A stretch of 11,703 nucleotides of DNA, taken from NCBI GenBank assembly GCA_029550985.1, contig JAKPGH010000186.1, positions 1 through 11,703 on the forward strand. Direction: 5' to 3'. The translations under genes were made by a program, and so were the position numbers. The notes below the pieces were generated by a model. That model searched no databases. It saw only the letters and a list, made by a program, of their open reading frames with translations, and was not told where the DNA came from. The DNA is from Bacillota bacterium. GTDB taxonomy: Bacteria > Bacillota > Clostridia > Oscillospirales > Ruminococcaceae. Of the stretch, positions 1 through 6,924 are shown piece after piece; positions within the stretch are counted from its first letter, which is position 1, and every line of letters starts with the position of its first letter.

Positions 1-500
1 GGATGGTTGACGGCCACCACCCCGTCCACATTGGGGTATTTGGGCAACAGCTCGTTGCGAATGCGCTGCACCGCCACGTTGACCACGCCGGCGGCGCACT
101 GCACCGTCGTGACGATGCCCAGCAGATTGCGGGTGCCGGCAAACCCGGATTGGTTTTTATAGCCCATCCAGGTGGTGACGGGAGGTTCCGGCAGCCTGCT
201 CATCTCCAGGACATGGGTGCCAAAGGGCATGGAGTCCAGAGGGGGACGCTCCGGCAAATCCAGCATTGTTTCGTTGATCCACCCGCCTGCCGGAATGGCG
301 TCCCTGGCATATCCCAGCACCACCCCGTACCGCACGATTTCTTCGCCCTTTTGAATGTCTCTCAGGGCAATTTTGTGAGCTTGGGGAATGTCGGACTTTG
401 TGACAACGCCGGGCAAAATTTGTGTCCCCTGCTTGATATCCGAAACGGCGATGGCCACGTTGTCCACATCTTTGACTTTGATGAAAAGAGGAACACTCAT
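1..500 (-). CDS. garD: Galactarate dehydratase, N-terminal part (cut by window edge)
   Basis: Galactarate dehydratase (UxaA/GarD family) removes water from galactarate (meso-galactarate, mucate) to give 5-keto-4-deoxy-D-glucarate in the cytoplasm. The first 166 codons are present. Residues 1-85 form a SAF-type domain (VKDVDNVAIAV at 9-19, AHKIAL at 41-46, GEEIVRYG at 52-59). The main UxaA-like domain begins near residue 113, with AGTRNLLGIVTTVQC at 121-135 and YPNVDGVVAVNH at 155-166. These closely resemble E. coli GarD from memory (VGTKNLLGITTSVHC, YPNVDGVVGLNH), which favours GarD over altronate dehydratase UxaA. E. coli GarD is about 523 residues, so roughly two thirds lies beyond base 1. 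The ATG at 500 is preceded by purine-rich AAAGG and AGGA stretches. It starts 21 bases after tctA ends, so it is probably the fourth gene of the transporter operon. Confidence 0.9.
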   Translation of the reverse strand, partial: MSVPLFIKVKDVDNVAIAVSDIKQGTQILPGVVTKSDIPQAHKIALRDIQKGEEIVRYGVVLGYARDAIPAGGWINETMLDLPERPPLDSMPFGTHVLEMSRLPEPPVTTWMGYKNQSGFAGTRNLLGIVTTVQCAAGVVNVAVQRIRNELLPKYPNVDGVVAVNH

Positions 501-521
501 TTTCCTGCACGACCTTTTCGT

Positions 522-2006
522 TTAGTTGGCAGCGCGTTTGCTCTTGCGGTTATCCAAAATCGCGTAGAGAATGGAAACGGCAATCAGGGCCCAGATAATC
601 CAGCTCATGGGGCGGGTGAAGAACACAGCCAGAGAGCCGCTCTTAGCGGAAATGGCCTGAATGAAGTAGTTCTCCAAATCGCGGCCCAGAATAAAGCCGA
701 TGAGGAAGCAGGAAACGGGGAAGTTGAACTTCTTGAGCAGGTAGCCCACGATGCCGAACAGCAGCAGGCCCCACACGTCGAACATGCGGCCGTTGAGGGT
801 AGCGTAAGCGCCCAGGGTGCACATCATGAGAACAACGGGGTAAAGCCGCTCCTGAGGAATGAAGATGATTTTGCTAATCAACTTGATGGGGAAGAACATC
901 ACCAGGAACATGATGACGTTGCAAACCAGCATGGCCATCAACACGGTGTTCCAAATGGTGGGGTGAGAGGAGATAAACAGAGGGCCCACCTGAATACCCT
1001 GCAGCATGAAGGCGCCGATGAGAACGGCGGTGGTGGAGTCGCCGGGGATACCCAGGCTGAGCAGGGGAACCAGGGCGCCGCCGGTCAGTCCGTTGTTGGA
1101 GGTTTCGGAGGCGATGAGGCCTTCGGGAACGCCGGTACCCAGCAGCTCAGGGTGCTTGGACCAACTCTTGGCCTGAGAATATGCCAGGATGGAGGCGGCG
1201 GAACCGCCTACGCCGGGCAGAATGCCGACGAAGGTGCCAATCAGAGCGGAACGGATGACGTTGACCCATTGGCCCTTAAAGTCGCGGGTGAATTTAAATC
1301 CGTCCACGCGGGAGACTTCGTAGGCGTCCTCTTTGGTGTATTTGGCCCGCATGCCTGTTTCGCATTCCTCAAACATTTGGGAAATGGCAAACAAGCCGAT
1401 CAACAGGGGGAACAGCTGGAATCCGCTCTGCATCTCCGACTGCAGGAATTTGGGAACCATGCGGAAAGTGTTGTTGACGGGGAACTGGTTCATCAGAGAA
1501 ATGAGAACGCCGACCATGCCAATCCAAATACCCCGCAGCATCTGTCTGCGGGAAAGGGCGGCGATCACCGTCATGGCAAACAGAATGATGAGGAATTTTT
1601 CCACGGCGGAAAACTTAATGGCCCATCCTGCCAGAACCGGGGTGAAAACCGCAAGAACTCCTAAGGAAATCATGCCGCCGATAAAGGAGGAGGTAATGCC
1701 GATTTTCAGGGCGCGTTCGCTTTCGCCCTTCAGCGCCATGGGATGTCCGTCGAAGGTGGTGCAGACGGAAGAAGGAGTGCCCGGAATGTTAATCAAGATC
1801 GCGGGCACCAAACCGCCCGAAATGCCGCCGACGTAAAGGCCCAACAAAAGATAAAGGGCCATTTCCATGCTGTACGCATAGGTCAACGGCAGAAATACGG
1901 CCACCGCCATGGTGGCGGTCATGCCGGGGATTGCTCCAAAGATAATGCCGATGACGACACCAAGGAAGGCAACCGCAAGATAATCAATCCCGAATGCAAA
2001 TGGCAT
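522..2006 (-). CDS. tctA: Tripartite tricarboxylate transporter large permease, TctA family
   Basis: This is the large membrane subunit of a tripartite tricarboxylate transporter, a secondary carrier fed by an extracytoplasmic binding protein. The 494-residue length is normal for TctA. The internal repeat typical of the family is visible: GAIPGMT at 24-30 in the first half and GILPGVGG at 261-268 in the second. Family motifs IPGTPSS (74-80), DGHPMALKG (86-94) and PEGLIASETSNNG to LGIPGD (294-323) are present, with many hydrophobic segments between. The start at 2006 lies 18 bases after tctB, and an AAAGG sits about 12 bases upstream. It runs directly into garD. That position suggests an aldaric acid (glucarate or galactarate) as substrate rather than citrate; the family identity is firm, the substrate is inferred. 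Confidence 0.93.
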   Translation of the reverse strand: MPFAFGIDYLAVAFLGVVIGIIFGAIPGMTATMAVAVFLPLTYAYSMEMALYLLLGLYVGGISGGLVPAILINIPGTPSSVCTTFDGHPMALKGESERALKIGITSSFIGGMISLGVLAVFTPVLAGWAIKFSAVEKFLIILFAMTVIAALSRRQMLRGIWIGMVGVLISLMNQFPVNNTFRMVPKFLQSEMQSGFQLFPLLIGLFAISQMFEECETGMRAKYTKEDAYEVSRVDGFKFTRDFKGQWVNVIRSALIGTFVGILPGVGGSAASILAYSQAKSWSKHPELLGTGVPEGLIASETSNNGLTGGALVPLLSLGIPGDSTTAVLIGAFMLQGIQVGPLFISSHPTIWNTVLMAMLVCNVIMFLVMFFPIKLISKIIFIPQERLYPVVLMMCTLGAYATLNGRMFDVWGLLLFGIVGYLLKKFNFPVSCFLIGFILGRDLENYFIQAISAKSGSLAVFFTRPMSWIIWALIAVSILYAILDNRKSKRAAN

Positions 2007-2024
2007 GCCTGTTCACTGCCTTTC

Positions 2025-2489
2025 TTAGAAAATGGTAATGCCGAGGGACTTGATCCAAATGGTGCAAATTCCGTCCGGCAGGGTGATATCAAATACAGTT
2101 CCGAACAGCAGGCTGATGGAGATAACCGAAACCAGCGAAATAATAATGCTGTTCAGATGGTATTTTTTGTTCTTAAGCCGGTCCAACCCGCCGAAAAGGG
2201 TGTTGAACAGGTAAACAAATAAAATGCTGGTAACAGTGAAGCCAATGACATCGAGAAGGGAAAAGTATGCTACCATGAGGGCGATGCAACCCCAAAATTT
2301 TAGTTTGTCATAGTTTTCGACAAAAATGGATTTCGGTTTTGTAAACAAGGGTTTGCCAGCTTTTGCTTTGGCGCGGCCTTCCACCAGCAGGATGATGATG
2401 CCCAGTATCACCAAAATCCAAATGGTGATGGTGGGGAAGATTTTATGCTGAGTCGAATGGACCACGTTAATCCGAAGTAACTCTGCCAT
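2025..2489 (-). CDS. tctB: Tripartite tricarboxylate transporter small membrane subunit, TctB family
   Basis: This is the small membrane subunit that partners TctA. It has 154 residues, normal for the family, and about four predicted membrane helices near residues 18-36, 65-82, 83-99 and 113-134. A basic loop (GRAKAKAGKPLFTKPKS, 38-54) follows the first helix and another (RLKNKKYH, 104-111) precedes the last. TctB sequences are poorly conserved, so the call rests on helix layout, size and position between TctC and TctA. A good ribosome binding site (GAGGAGG) lies 9 bases before the ATG at 2489. A strong hairpin between tctC and this gene probably lowers its transcript relative to the binding protein. 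Confidence 0.87.
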   Translation of the reverse strand: MAELLRINVVHSTQHKIFPTITIWILVILGIIILLVEGRAKAKAGKPLFTKPKSIFVENYDKLKFWGCIALMVAYFSLLDVIGFTVTSILFVYLFNTLFGGLDRLKNKKYHLNSIIISLVSVISISLLFGTVFDITLPDGICTIWIKSLGITIF

Positions 2490-2517
2490 TCCTCAAGACC
2501 TCCTCTTTACCTTTTTG

Positions 2518-2546
2518 AAAAACAGCCGGAGGGGGTCCCTCCGGCT
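2518..2546 (-). terminator. Intra-operon terminator/attenuator between tctC and tctB
   Basis: A perfect 10-bp stem (AGCCGGAGGG at 2524-2533 with CCCTCCGGCT at 2537-2546) and a 3-base loop are followed on the minus strand by G then five T (2523-2518). It lies 26 bases after the tctC stop and 28 bases before the tctB start. No promoter is obvious in that gap, so it should be a partial terminator that also protects the tctC mRNA 3' end. That would give excess binding protein over membrane subunits, a common arrangement in binding-protein transporters. Confidence 0.8.
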
Positions 2547-2572
2547 ATTTATAAACGGGGCGACAGTGCGTA

Positions 2573-3700
2573 TTAGGTTAAATCGTCCAGGCTGGGAGCG
2601 GCTTCGATGAGGGACTTGGACATTTCGCGCTTGTTAAAGATAAACTGCTGGGAAGCGCTCAGTTCGGTTTCCTCGGGAGATACGGCCTTGTACTTGAGCT
2701 TTGCCATCTCGGCCTGGAAGTCGGGGTTTGCGGCCACCTTCTGCATGGCGGCGGCGATTTCGTTCAGCACGTTTTGATCCATGTCCTTGGGGAAATACAT
2801 GGCAAAGTCCTTGGAGAACACGAAGGGCTCGCCGTTGAAGGTAACGCCGTTTTGCGCCATGGTGGGGATATCCACGCCCTCGATGACGTCGGCGGGATCC
2901 ATAATCTTCATGGCCAACTGGTTGTCAACGCCTTCCTTGGTGAACTCCACAAAGGCGGAGTAGTCGCCGTAGATGATGTCGGTGTTGCCGTCCCACAGAC
3001 GCTGTTTCTTTTCGTCGGTGGAACCGCCGACAATGGCCTTAATGCGGCCGGCAACATCGTCGCCGTAAGTATCCTTCGCCCACAGCCAGTAAGCCACGAA
3101 GGTCAGGTGAGACACGCCGCCGGATTCGATGTTGACGCGGACGATTTTGGAGGGGTTCTCCTTGAGCCACTCGGCGGCTTCCGCGAGGGTGGAGTAGGGG
3201 GCGTCCTTATGAGCAGCATAGCAGCCGCCGGGGTTTTGACCAATGCGGGGGCCGACAGTCAGGTTCTCCAGCGCGTATTGTTGGTCCACCGCGCCGAAGA
3301 GAACGCTCAGGAAGGTCATGTCGTGGAACATCATGATGGTGGTGCCGTCGCCCTTCGCCTTGGAAATGGCGTCCAGAGCAGCGGCGTTGCCCACGGGATC
3401 CACTTTGCCGTTAAAGCCCATTTCGGCGCCAAGGTAGCGGGTCACCATGTCAGCAACCATGTAGGAGTCGCCGCCGGTGGAGGTGGAGCCGATGACAACG
3501 CGAACCCGCTTGCCGGTCAGGCTGGTTTCGCCGGAAGCTTCGGCGGGAGCGGACGACTCGTCGGTTGCAGGAGCGCCTGCATCCTGAGAGCTTGCCGGAG
3601 TGGAGTTGCCGGATGCGGTATTGCAGCCCGCAAGGGAACCAGCGATCATGCAGACAGCAAGAAGCAGGGCGGCCAGTCTTTTGAAATACATATTTTCCAT
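2573..3700 (-). CDS. tctC: Tripartite tricarboxylate transporter substrate-binding lipoprotein, TctC family
   Basis: This is the extracytoplasmic solute receptor that delivers substrate to TctAB. A lipoprotein signal is clear: basic start (MYFKR, 4-8), hydrophobic core (9-20) and lipobox L23-A24-G25-C26. A Ser/Ala/Asp-rich tether (about 27-57) links it to the folded domain. That domain starts with KRVRVVIGSTSTGGDSY (about 60-76), the TctC/BugT opening strand and glycine-rich loop, and then KGDGTTIMMFHD, which matches the family's 'DGYTL' strand. Length is 375, slightly longer than Gram-negative TctC because of the tether. The ATG at 3700 is only 4 bases from AAAGGA; the ATG at 3691 (residue 4) is a possible alternative with the same signal peptide. 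It is the first gene of the tctCBA-garD operon. Binding of glucarate or galactarate is inferred from the neighbours. Confidence 0.9.
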   Translation of the reverse strand: MENMYFKRLAALLLAVCMIAGSLAGCNTASGNSTPASSQDAGAPATDESSAPAEASGETSLTGKRVRVVIGSTSTGGDSYMVADMVTRYLGAEMGFNGKVDPVGNAAALDAISKAKGDGTTIMMFHDMTFLSVLFGAVDQQYALENLTVGPRIGQNPGGCYAAHKDAPYSTLAEAAEWLKENPSKIVRVNIESGGVSHLTFVAYWLWAKDTYGDDVAGRIKAIVGGSTDEKKQRLWDGNTDIIYGDYSAFVEFTKEGVDNQLAMKIMDPADVIEGVDIPTMAQNGVTFNGEPFVFSKDFAMYFPKDMDQNVLNEIAAAMQKVAANPDFQAEMAKLKYKAVSPEETELSASQQFIFNKREMSKSLIEAAPSLDDLT

Positions 3701-3773
3701 TCCATCCTTTCAATTGTGATACCGCATATGGCTGAGCATACAGGGTATCTTCTTGGTTTGTACTACAAGCGAG

Positions 3774-3802
3774 ATTATAACAAATCGATTTTACCCTTTT
3801 CC
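3774..3802 (-). promoter_or_regulatory. Probable promoter of tctCBA-garD: perfect -10, poor -35
   Basis: On the minus strand a perfect TATAAT (3779-3774) lies about 74 bases before the tctC start. The hexamer 17 bases upstream (3802-3797) reads GGAAAA, a bad match to TTGACA. A strong -10 with a weak -35 fits an activator-dependent sigma-A promoter. Expected transcription start is near 3767, giving a leader of about 67 bases. No -24/-12 (GG...GC) sigma-54 element was found in this gap. Confidence 0.6.
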
Positions 3803-3826
3803 ATTTACGGATTGCCCCAAAAGGAC

Positions 3827-3840
3827 CTCCAACATTGGAG
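3827..3840. promoter_or_regulatory. 14-bp inverted repeat upstream of tctC promoter
   Basis: CTCCAA-CA-TTGGAG is a perfect inverted repeat with a 2-base centre, too tight to fold as an RNA hairpin, so a protein-binding site is more likely. Its centre is about 66 bases upstream of the expected tctC start, a usual place for an activator working next to RNA polymerase. It differs in sequence from the TGAAA/TTTCA elements further upstream, so it could serve a second regulator. Confidence 0.4.
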
Positions 3841-3852
3841 AGTTCGACACTG

Positions 3853-3922
3853 TTTCACGTATTTGAAATTATTTTTTCATTTCTTCCATCTGAAAGCCGA
3901 AATTTGAAATTGATATTTCATT
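3853..3922. promoter_or_regulatory. Cluster of TGAAA/TTTCA half-sites with two 21-bp repeated operators
   Basis: Two elements, 3861-3881 and 3902-3922, match at 18 of 21 positions and lie 41 bp apart, close to four helical turns. Each holds the inverted repeat TGAAA-N6-TTTCA (3864-3879 and 3905-3920). A further TTTCA at 3853-3857 pairs with 3864-3868 at the same 6-base spacing, and an isolated TGAAA lies at 3891-3895. The two main centres fall about 105 and 146 bases upstream of the expected tctC start, like upstream activating sites. The second covers the -35 of the plus-strand promoter at 3910-3938. The best local candidate to bind is the Fis-type HTH regulator at 4990-6876 (inference). Confidence 0.55.
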
Positions 3923-3938
3923 GCAATTCGACTAGAAT
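3910..3938 (+). promoter_or_regulatory. Probable sigma-A promoter of the plus-strand membrane gene
   Basis: TTGATA (3910-3915) and TAGAAT (3933-3938) are separated by 17 bases, each one mismatch from consensus. Transcription would start near 3945, leaving a leader of about 144 bases before the gene at 4089. The -35 lies inside the second TGAAA-N6-TTTCA operator, so whatever binds there should repress or modulate this promoter while acting from upstream on tctC. Confidence 0.55.
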
Positions 3939-4006
3939 TAAGATGTCGGCTCAAAGCTGTACTTGTTTGACAAATCATTAACTATATCTTTGTGAGGGTT
4001 TACCAT

Positions 4007-4018
4007 TTCGCCGGCGAA
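4007..4018. promoter_or_regulatory. 12-bp perfect palindrome in the leader of the plus-strand gene
   Basis: TTCGCCGGCGAA is perfectly self-complementary and lies in the roughly 144-base leader upstream of 4089. It has no loop, so it cannot form a good hairpin by itself and may be an operator or chance. The rest of the leader (3945-4073) shows no riboswitch or T-box I recognise. Confidence 0.25.
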
Positions 4019-4088
4019 GCATCGTGGCTTGTGCTTCCTGTTTGCATCTGTTAAACTGAACGAAAGAAGCCCTAAGGAGCAGAAAATC

Positions 4089-4952
4089 ATGGAAAAAGAA
4101 GCTTTGAAGCAGCAGTATCGCAACCTCCGCATTCTTTACTTTGTTTCCCTCATCCTGGCAACAGGCGCATTGATATGCTACTTTATCGACAAGCGGTGGA
4201 CTTTGGTGCTGCTTGGCGCAAGCATTGTGCATCATCTGCTGCTGGTGCGCCCCCGTTCCAAACAATACGAGCGCGAATACAACCACCTTTGCATTGAGCA
4301 AACCCTGTCCCGTTATTTGCAGGATGCCACCCGCACCGCCTCGCCCGCCATAGATCCCGAAGAAATCCGCAAGGCGCGGTTGATACCGGCCAACGCCCCC
4401 AAAAGCAGCGTCTACTGCTTTGAAAGCGGTCGGGGGAACTACCGCGGGCGCACCGTTCGCGCAAGCGACGTCACCTTCACCCACAGCTTTTTGGTGGTGG
4501 ATAAGAAGCGGCACGAGTTTGTCACCGGCACCTGGGTTTCGGTTGCTCTGGAAAAAGACACCGGCCTGGATTGGCGGCTGCTGGGCCCGCATGTCGTGGC
4601 ACAGCCTTCCCTTGCGGAAATGCTGCGCCGCGAAAAGGACCTGCAGCGGCTTGCGGAACTGCCCCCCTGGATGTCGGAAGGCGGGTGGACGGTGCTGCGG
4701 CCCGAGGGAAACCCCGACCTGCCTCATTCGATGGTGTTAAAGCAAATCCGCGCTTTGGCCGAATCCACCAAATGCCCCCTTTCCGTTCACATACAGGGCA
4801 ATCAGCTCAACGTGTTTTTGGTTCACCGGGTCCTGGGGCAGAAGGTCAACATACGGGAAGCTCCCCGCGACCAATGGCTGGCCTTCGACCGCCTGCCCGA
4901 ACTTTCCGGCATTTTAAAGCTTTCCGACGTATTGGTAAACTCCCTGGAATAA
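4089..4952 (+). CDS. Two-TM membrane protein with cytoplasmic domain, perhaps DUF3137-like
   Basis: The 287-residue product has a short charged N-terminus, two hydrophobic helices (about 15-33 and 38-53) joined by a tight charged turn (DKR), then about 230 residues of soluble domain, probably cytoplasmic because the flanks are basic. The core contains RGRTVRASDVTFTHSFLVVDKKRHEFVTG-type beta strands (120-147) and a C-terminal beta region with HIQGNQLNVFLVH (234-246). This layout recalls DUF3137 proteins, but I am not certain of the family and no function can be given. I start it at 4089 rather than at an in-frame ATG at 4029, because AAGGAG lies 9 bases before 4089. It converges on the regulator gene, and its promoter overlaps an operator of the tctC upstream region, so it may be co-regulated with the aldarate locus or simply lie inside it. 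Confidence 0.8.
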   Translation: MEKEALKQQYRNLRILYFVSLILATGALICYFIDKRWTLVLLGASIVHHLLLVRPRSKQYEREYNHLCIEQTLSRYLQDATRTASPAIDPEEIRKARLIPANAPKSSVYCFESGRGNYRGRTVRASDVTFTHSFLVVDKKRHEFVTGTWVSVALEKDTGLDWRLLGPHVVAQPSLAEMLRREKDLQRLAELPPWMSEGGWTVLRPEGNPDLPHSMVLKQIRALAESTKCPLSVHIQGNQLNVFLVHRVLGQKVNIREAPRDQWLAFDRLPELSGILKLSDVLVNSLE

Positions 4953-4955
4953 AGC

Positions 4956-4990
4956 AAAGCACTCGGCAGCTTAGGGCTGCCGGGTGCTTT
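4956..4990. terminator. Bidirectional terminator between convergent genes
   Basis: A 12-bp stem (4959-4970 with 4976-4987, one T-G pair) and a 5-base loop are flanked by AAA on the left and TTTT on the right, extending the stem to 15 pairs. It starts 3 bases after the stop of the plus gene and reaches the TAA of the minus-strand regulator at 4990-4992. It can end transcription from both sides. Confidence 0.8.
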
Positions 4991-6876
4991 TAGTATGCTT
5001 CGCTTTTGTCGTAATAATCGCGGATGCCATAGTGCTTCATTTTCCGCCAAAGGGTGGTTTTGCTGATGCCCAGCTCTTTTGCCGTGGCTTCCCGATTGCC
5101 CTGGTGGCGGGAAAGGGCGTCGATCAGCTTTTGCGCTTCCGACGAAATCTCGTTGTCAGCGACTACTTCCTTCGGCAGAGCGGAAGAGGGGTATAGCTCC
5201 TTTAACAAATCCAGCAGGTAGCCGTCCCGCAGGGTGCGGGACGGTGCCGTGATGACCGCCCGCTCCAAAAAGGTTTGCAGTTGGGTGTAGTTTCCCGGCC
5301 AGGGGTAGCTCAGCAACACCCGGCGGGCTTCCTTGGTCAGCACCACATAGCGGTCCAGCTTGGCAAAGCAATCGCCCAGGCACAAGTCGATGAATTGCTC
5401 CAGGTCTTCGGGGCGGGAGCGCAGCGGCGGGATTTTCAGCTGCAAAGGGCAAATCAGGTAGTAAAGCTCCGGCAAAAAGTCCCCCCTGGCCATCAGATCG
5501 CCCAGCCTGCCCACCATGGAAGCAATCACCCGCACCGAAACGCGAACGGGGGAGGACTCCTCCTTAGGTTGCACCACTTGCTCCCGCAACAGCCGCCAAA
5601 GCACATGCTGCTCCCCTTTGGAAAGCCGGTGAATGTGGTCCAGGTAAAGGGTGCCGTTGTTGGCGTTGCGAATAAACCGGGCAAGGTCGTTGCCCCCCTC
5701 GTCCCACCCTGCGCCGCAGTGAAAGGTGACGAACGGGCCTTTGGCGAAAGGGCTTGCGTTGTGAATACACTCCGCCAGCAAGGTTTTGCCGCTGCCCACC
5801 TCCCCCTGAATGCACACGGGGAGTTCCGTGGCGGCAAAGGTTTTTGCCTGCTTGATTAGTTGCTGCATTTCCCGGCTGACATATCGGATATCTTCAAAGC
5901 GGCGGTAGGCCAGGTAGCGCTGCAACCGGTAGCTTTCCCTCAGCGCCCGGGCTCCCTGGCGCTCGAACTTCTGCATTTCGTAGAAAGAAAAGATGATGCC
6001 CTCCACCACGTCTTTGGTGGAGACAAAAGCGGCGTTGGCCACCACCTGCACTCCTGCAATGGTGAGCATGGTGGCGTAAAGCTCCTGGTTGCTGGCCACG
6101 GTATCGCTCCAAAGGGCGGCGTCCTCATAGGGCATCAGGGAGGCCAGCTCCACCCCTTCCAGTTGTTCCCTGGGGCGGTTGATAATCTTGCAGGCAACGT
6201 CGTTGACCCGCACAATCTTTCCCTTGGGGTCCAGCTCGATGATGCCGTTGAAGGAATAGTCCAACAGCACCTGGAGGTGGGCGGTATTTCTGCGCTCGGC
6301 GTCGGCGGCATAGCCCACGCTGCGGGCGTTTTTCAGGCTGGTTCGGATGGAGTCCTCGGTGCTGTCCAAAAACAGGGTGCGCTTACCCAGGCGCCGGCAG
6401 TAGGCGTTGACATAGTCGCCGCCCAGGATGACGTCCATGCCGTCCGCCACCGCCTGGGACACCGCCTGCTCCATCTCGTCGTTGCCCGATACAAAATAGG
6501 TGTGCAGCTCGATGGAAAAGACTTCGGCAAAGGCGCTGATGTCCCCGATCATGTTGGGAATAGTGACAATGCCGATTTTTGGCCGCTGAATGCGGGGCAC
6601 CATATTGCGGGCCCGGTGGAGCAGCAGGGCGATTTCCTGCCCCGTCAGCTGAATTTCCACCACCGGGAAATCGGTATGTTCTTTCAGGATGGAAGCTTGT
6701 CGGCCTCTGGCTACCAGAATATCTGCCCCCAGACGCTTGCACTCGGCGGCCACTTCCAGAATCTGCTCGGTGGGAACCGATTTGTTGAGCACCACGTCGA
6801 TGCCCAGTTCGCGGGCAATGCGTCCGGCCGGCTCCACCAACTGCTCCCGGGGGAGAATGAATCCAAATTTCGCCAT
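4990..6876 (-). CDS. PrpR_N-PAS-AAA-Fis transcriptional regulator with degenerate sigma-54 domain
   Basis: The protein has 628 residues. Residues 1-185 form a PrpR_N sensor domain (GADILVARGRQA 50-61, KIGIVTIPNMIGD 100-112, VILGGDYVNAYC 149-160). Residues 197-305 form a PAS domain (LLDYSFNGIIELDPKGKIVRVND). Residues 330-545 form an AAA+ domain of the sigma-54 activator class, and 580-618 a Fis-type HTH (GNREATAKELGISKTTLWRK). Walker A is intact (GEVGSGKT 358-365). About 20 residues that normally carry the GAFTGA loop are missing between FHCGAG (386-391) and NGTLYLD (407-413). Walker B reads LYLDHI where LFLDEI is usual; the arginine-finger segment reads FLPELYYLI instead of FREDLYYRL; sensor II reads WPGNYTQL instead of WPGNVREL. 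It therefore probably cannot hydrolyse ATP normally or remodel sigma-54, and may act like TyrR on sigma-A promoters. The start at 6876 follows a strong AAAGGAGG. It lies downstream of gudD and is the likely regulator of this locus; its ligand is unknown. Confidence 0.92.
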   Translation of the reverse strand: MAKFGFILPREQLVEPAGRIARELGIDVVLNKSVPTEQILEVAAECKRLGADILVARGRQASILKEHTDFPVVEIQLTGQEIALLLHRARNMVPRIQRPKIGIVTIPNMIGDISAFAEVFSIELHTYFVSGNDEMEQAVSQAVADGMDVILGGDYVNAYCRRLGKRTLFLDSTEDSIRTSLKNARSVGYAADAERRNTAHLQVLLDYSFNGIIELDPKGKIVRVNDVACKIINRPREQLEGVELASLMPYEDAALWSDTVASNQELYATMLTIAGVQVVANAAFVSTKDVVEGIIFSFYEMQKFERQGARALRESYRLQRYLAYRRFEDIRYVSREMQQLIKQAKTFAATELPVCIQGEVGSGKTLLAECIHNASPFAKGPFVTFHCGAGWDEGGNDLARFIRNANNGTLYLDHIHRLSKGEQHVLWRLLREQVVQPKEESSPVRVSVRVIASMVGRLGDLMARGDFLPELYYLICPLQLKIPPLRSRPEDLEQFIDLCLGDCFAKLDRYVVLTKEARRVLLSYPWPGNYTQLQTFLERAVITAPSRTLRDGYLLDLLKELYPSSALPKEVVADNEISSEAQKLIDALSRHQGNREATAKELGISKTTLWRKMKHYGIRDYYDKSEAY

Positions 6877-6896
6877 GACAAAACCTCCTTTCTTCC

Positions 6897-6924
6897 ATCA
6901 TACCGATTTTTGATAGGATGTAAA
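6897..6924 (-). promoter_or_regulatory. Sigma-A promoter of the regulator gene
   Basis: Minus-strand TTTACA (6924-6919) and TATGAT (6902-6897) are 16 bases apart, each one mismatch from consensus. The start would be about 15 bases upstream of the ATG, giving a very short leader holding the AAAGGAGG. The -35 overlaps the T-rich tail of the gudD terminator, so the regulator can be made independently of gudD. Confidence 0.65.

Noticed and set aside
3..1664. Long plus-strand open frame of 553 codons, and similar plus-strand frames opposite tctC, the regulator, gudD and the DUF2935 gene (2774-3907, 5860-7041, 7100-8260, 8625-9467)
   Set aside because: They are antisense to genes with clear family identity. 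Their translations are rich in Gly, His and Gln without recognisable domains, as expected from mirror frames of GC-rich coding sequence.
3967..3995. Perfect TTGACA at 3967-3972 as -35 for the plus-strand gene
   Set aside because: No acceptable -10 lies 16-18 bases downstream; TATATC at 3983 is only 10 bases away. TTGATA-17-TAGAAT at 3910-3938 is better.
3945..4073. Riboswitch in the long leader of the plus-strand membrane gene
   Set aside because: No known riboswitch core or T-box sequence is recognisable; only a 12-bp palindrome and weak complementarity were seen.
3701..4088. Sigma-54 (-24/-12) promoter in the tctC upstream region, expected if the regulator were a normal activator
   Set aside because: No GG-N10-GC element at suitable spacing was found by eye; a perfect sigma-A -10 is present instead.
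4029..4088. In-frame upstream ATG at 4029 for the membrane protein
   Set aside because: It lacks a ribosome binding site, while the ATG at 4089 has AAGGAG at 9 bases and starts a sensible charged N-terminus before the first helix.
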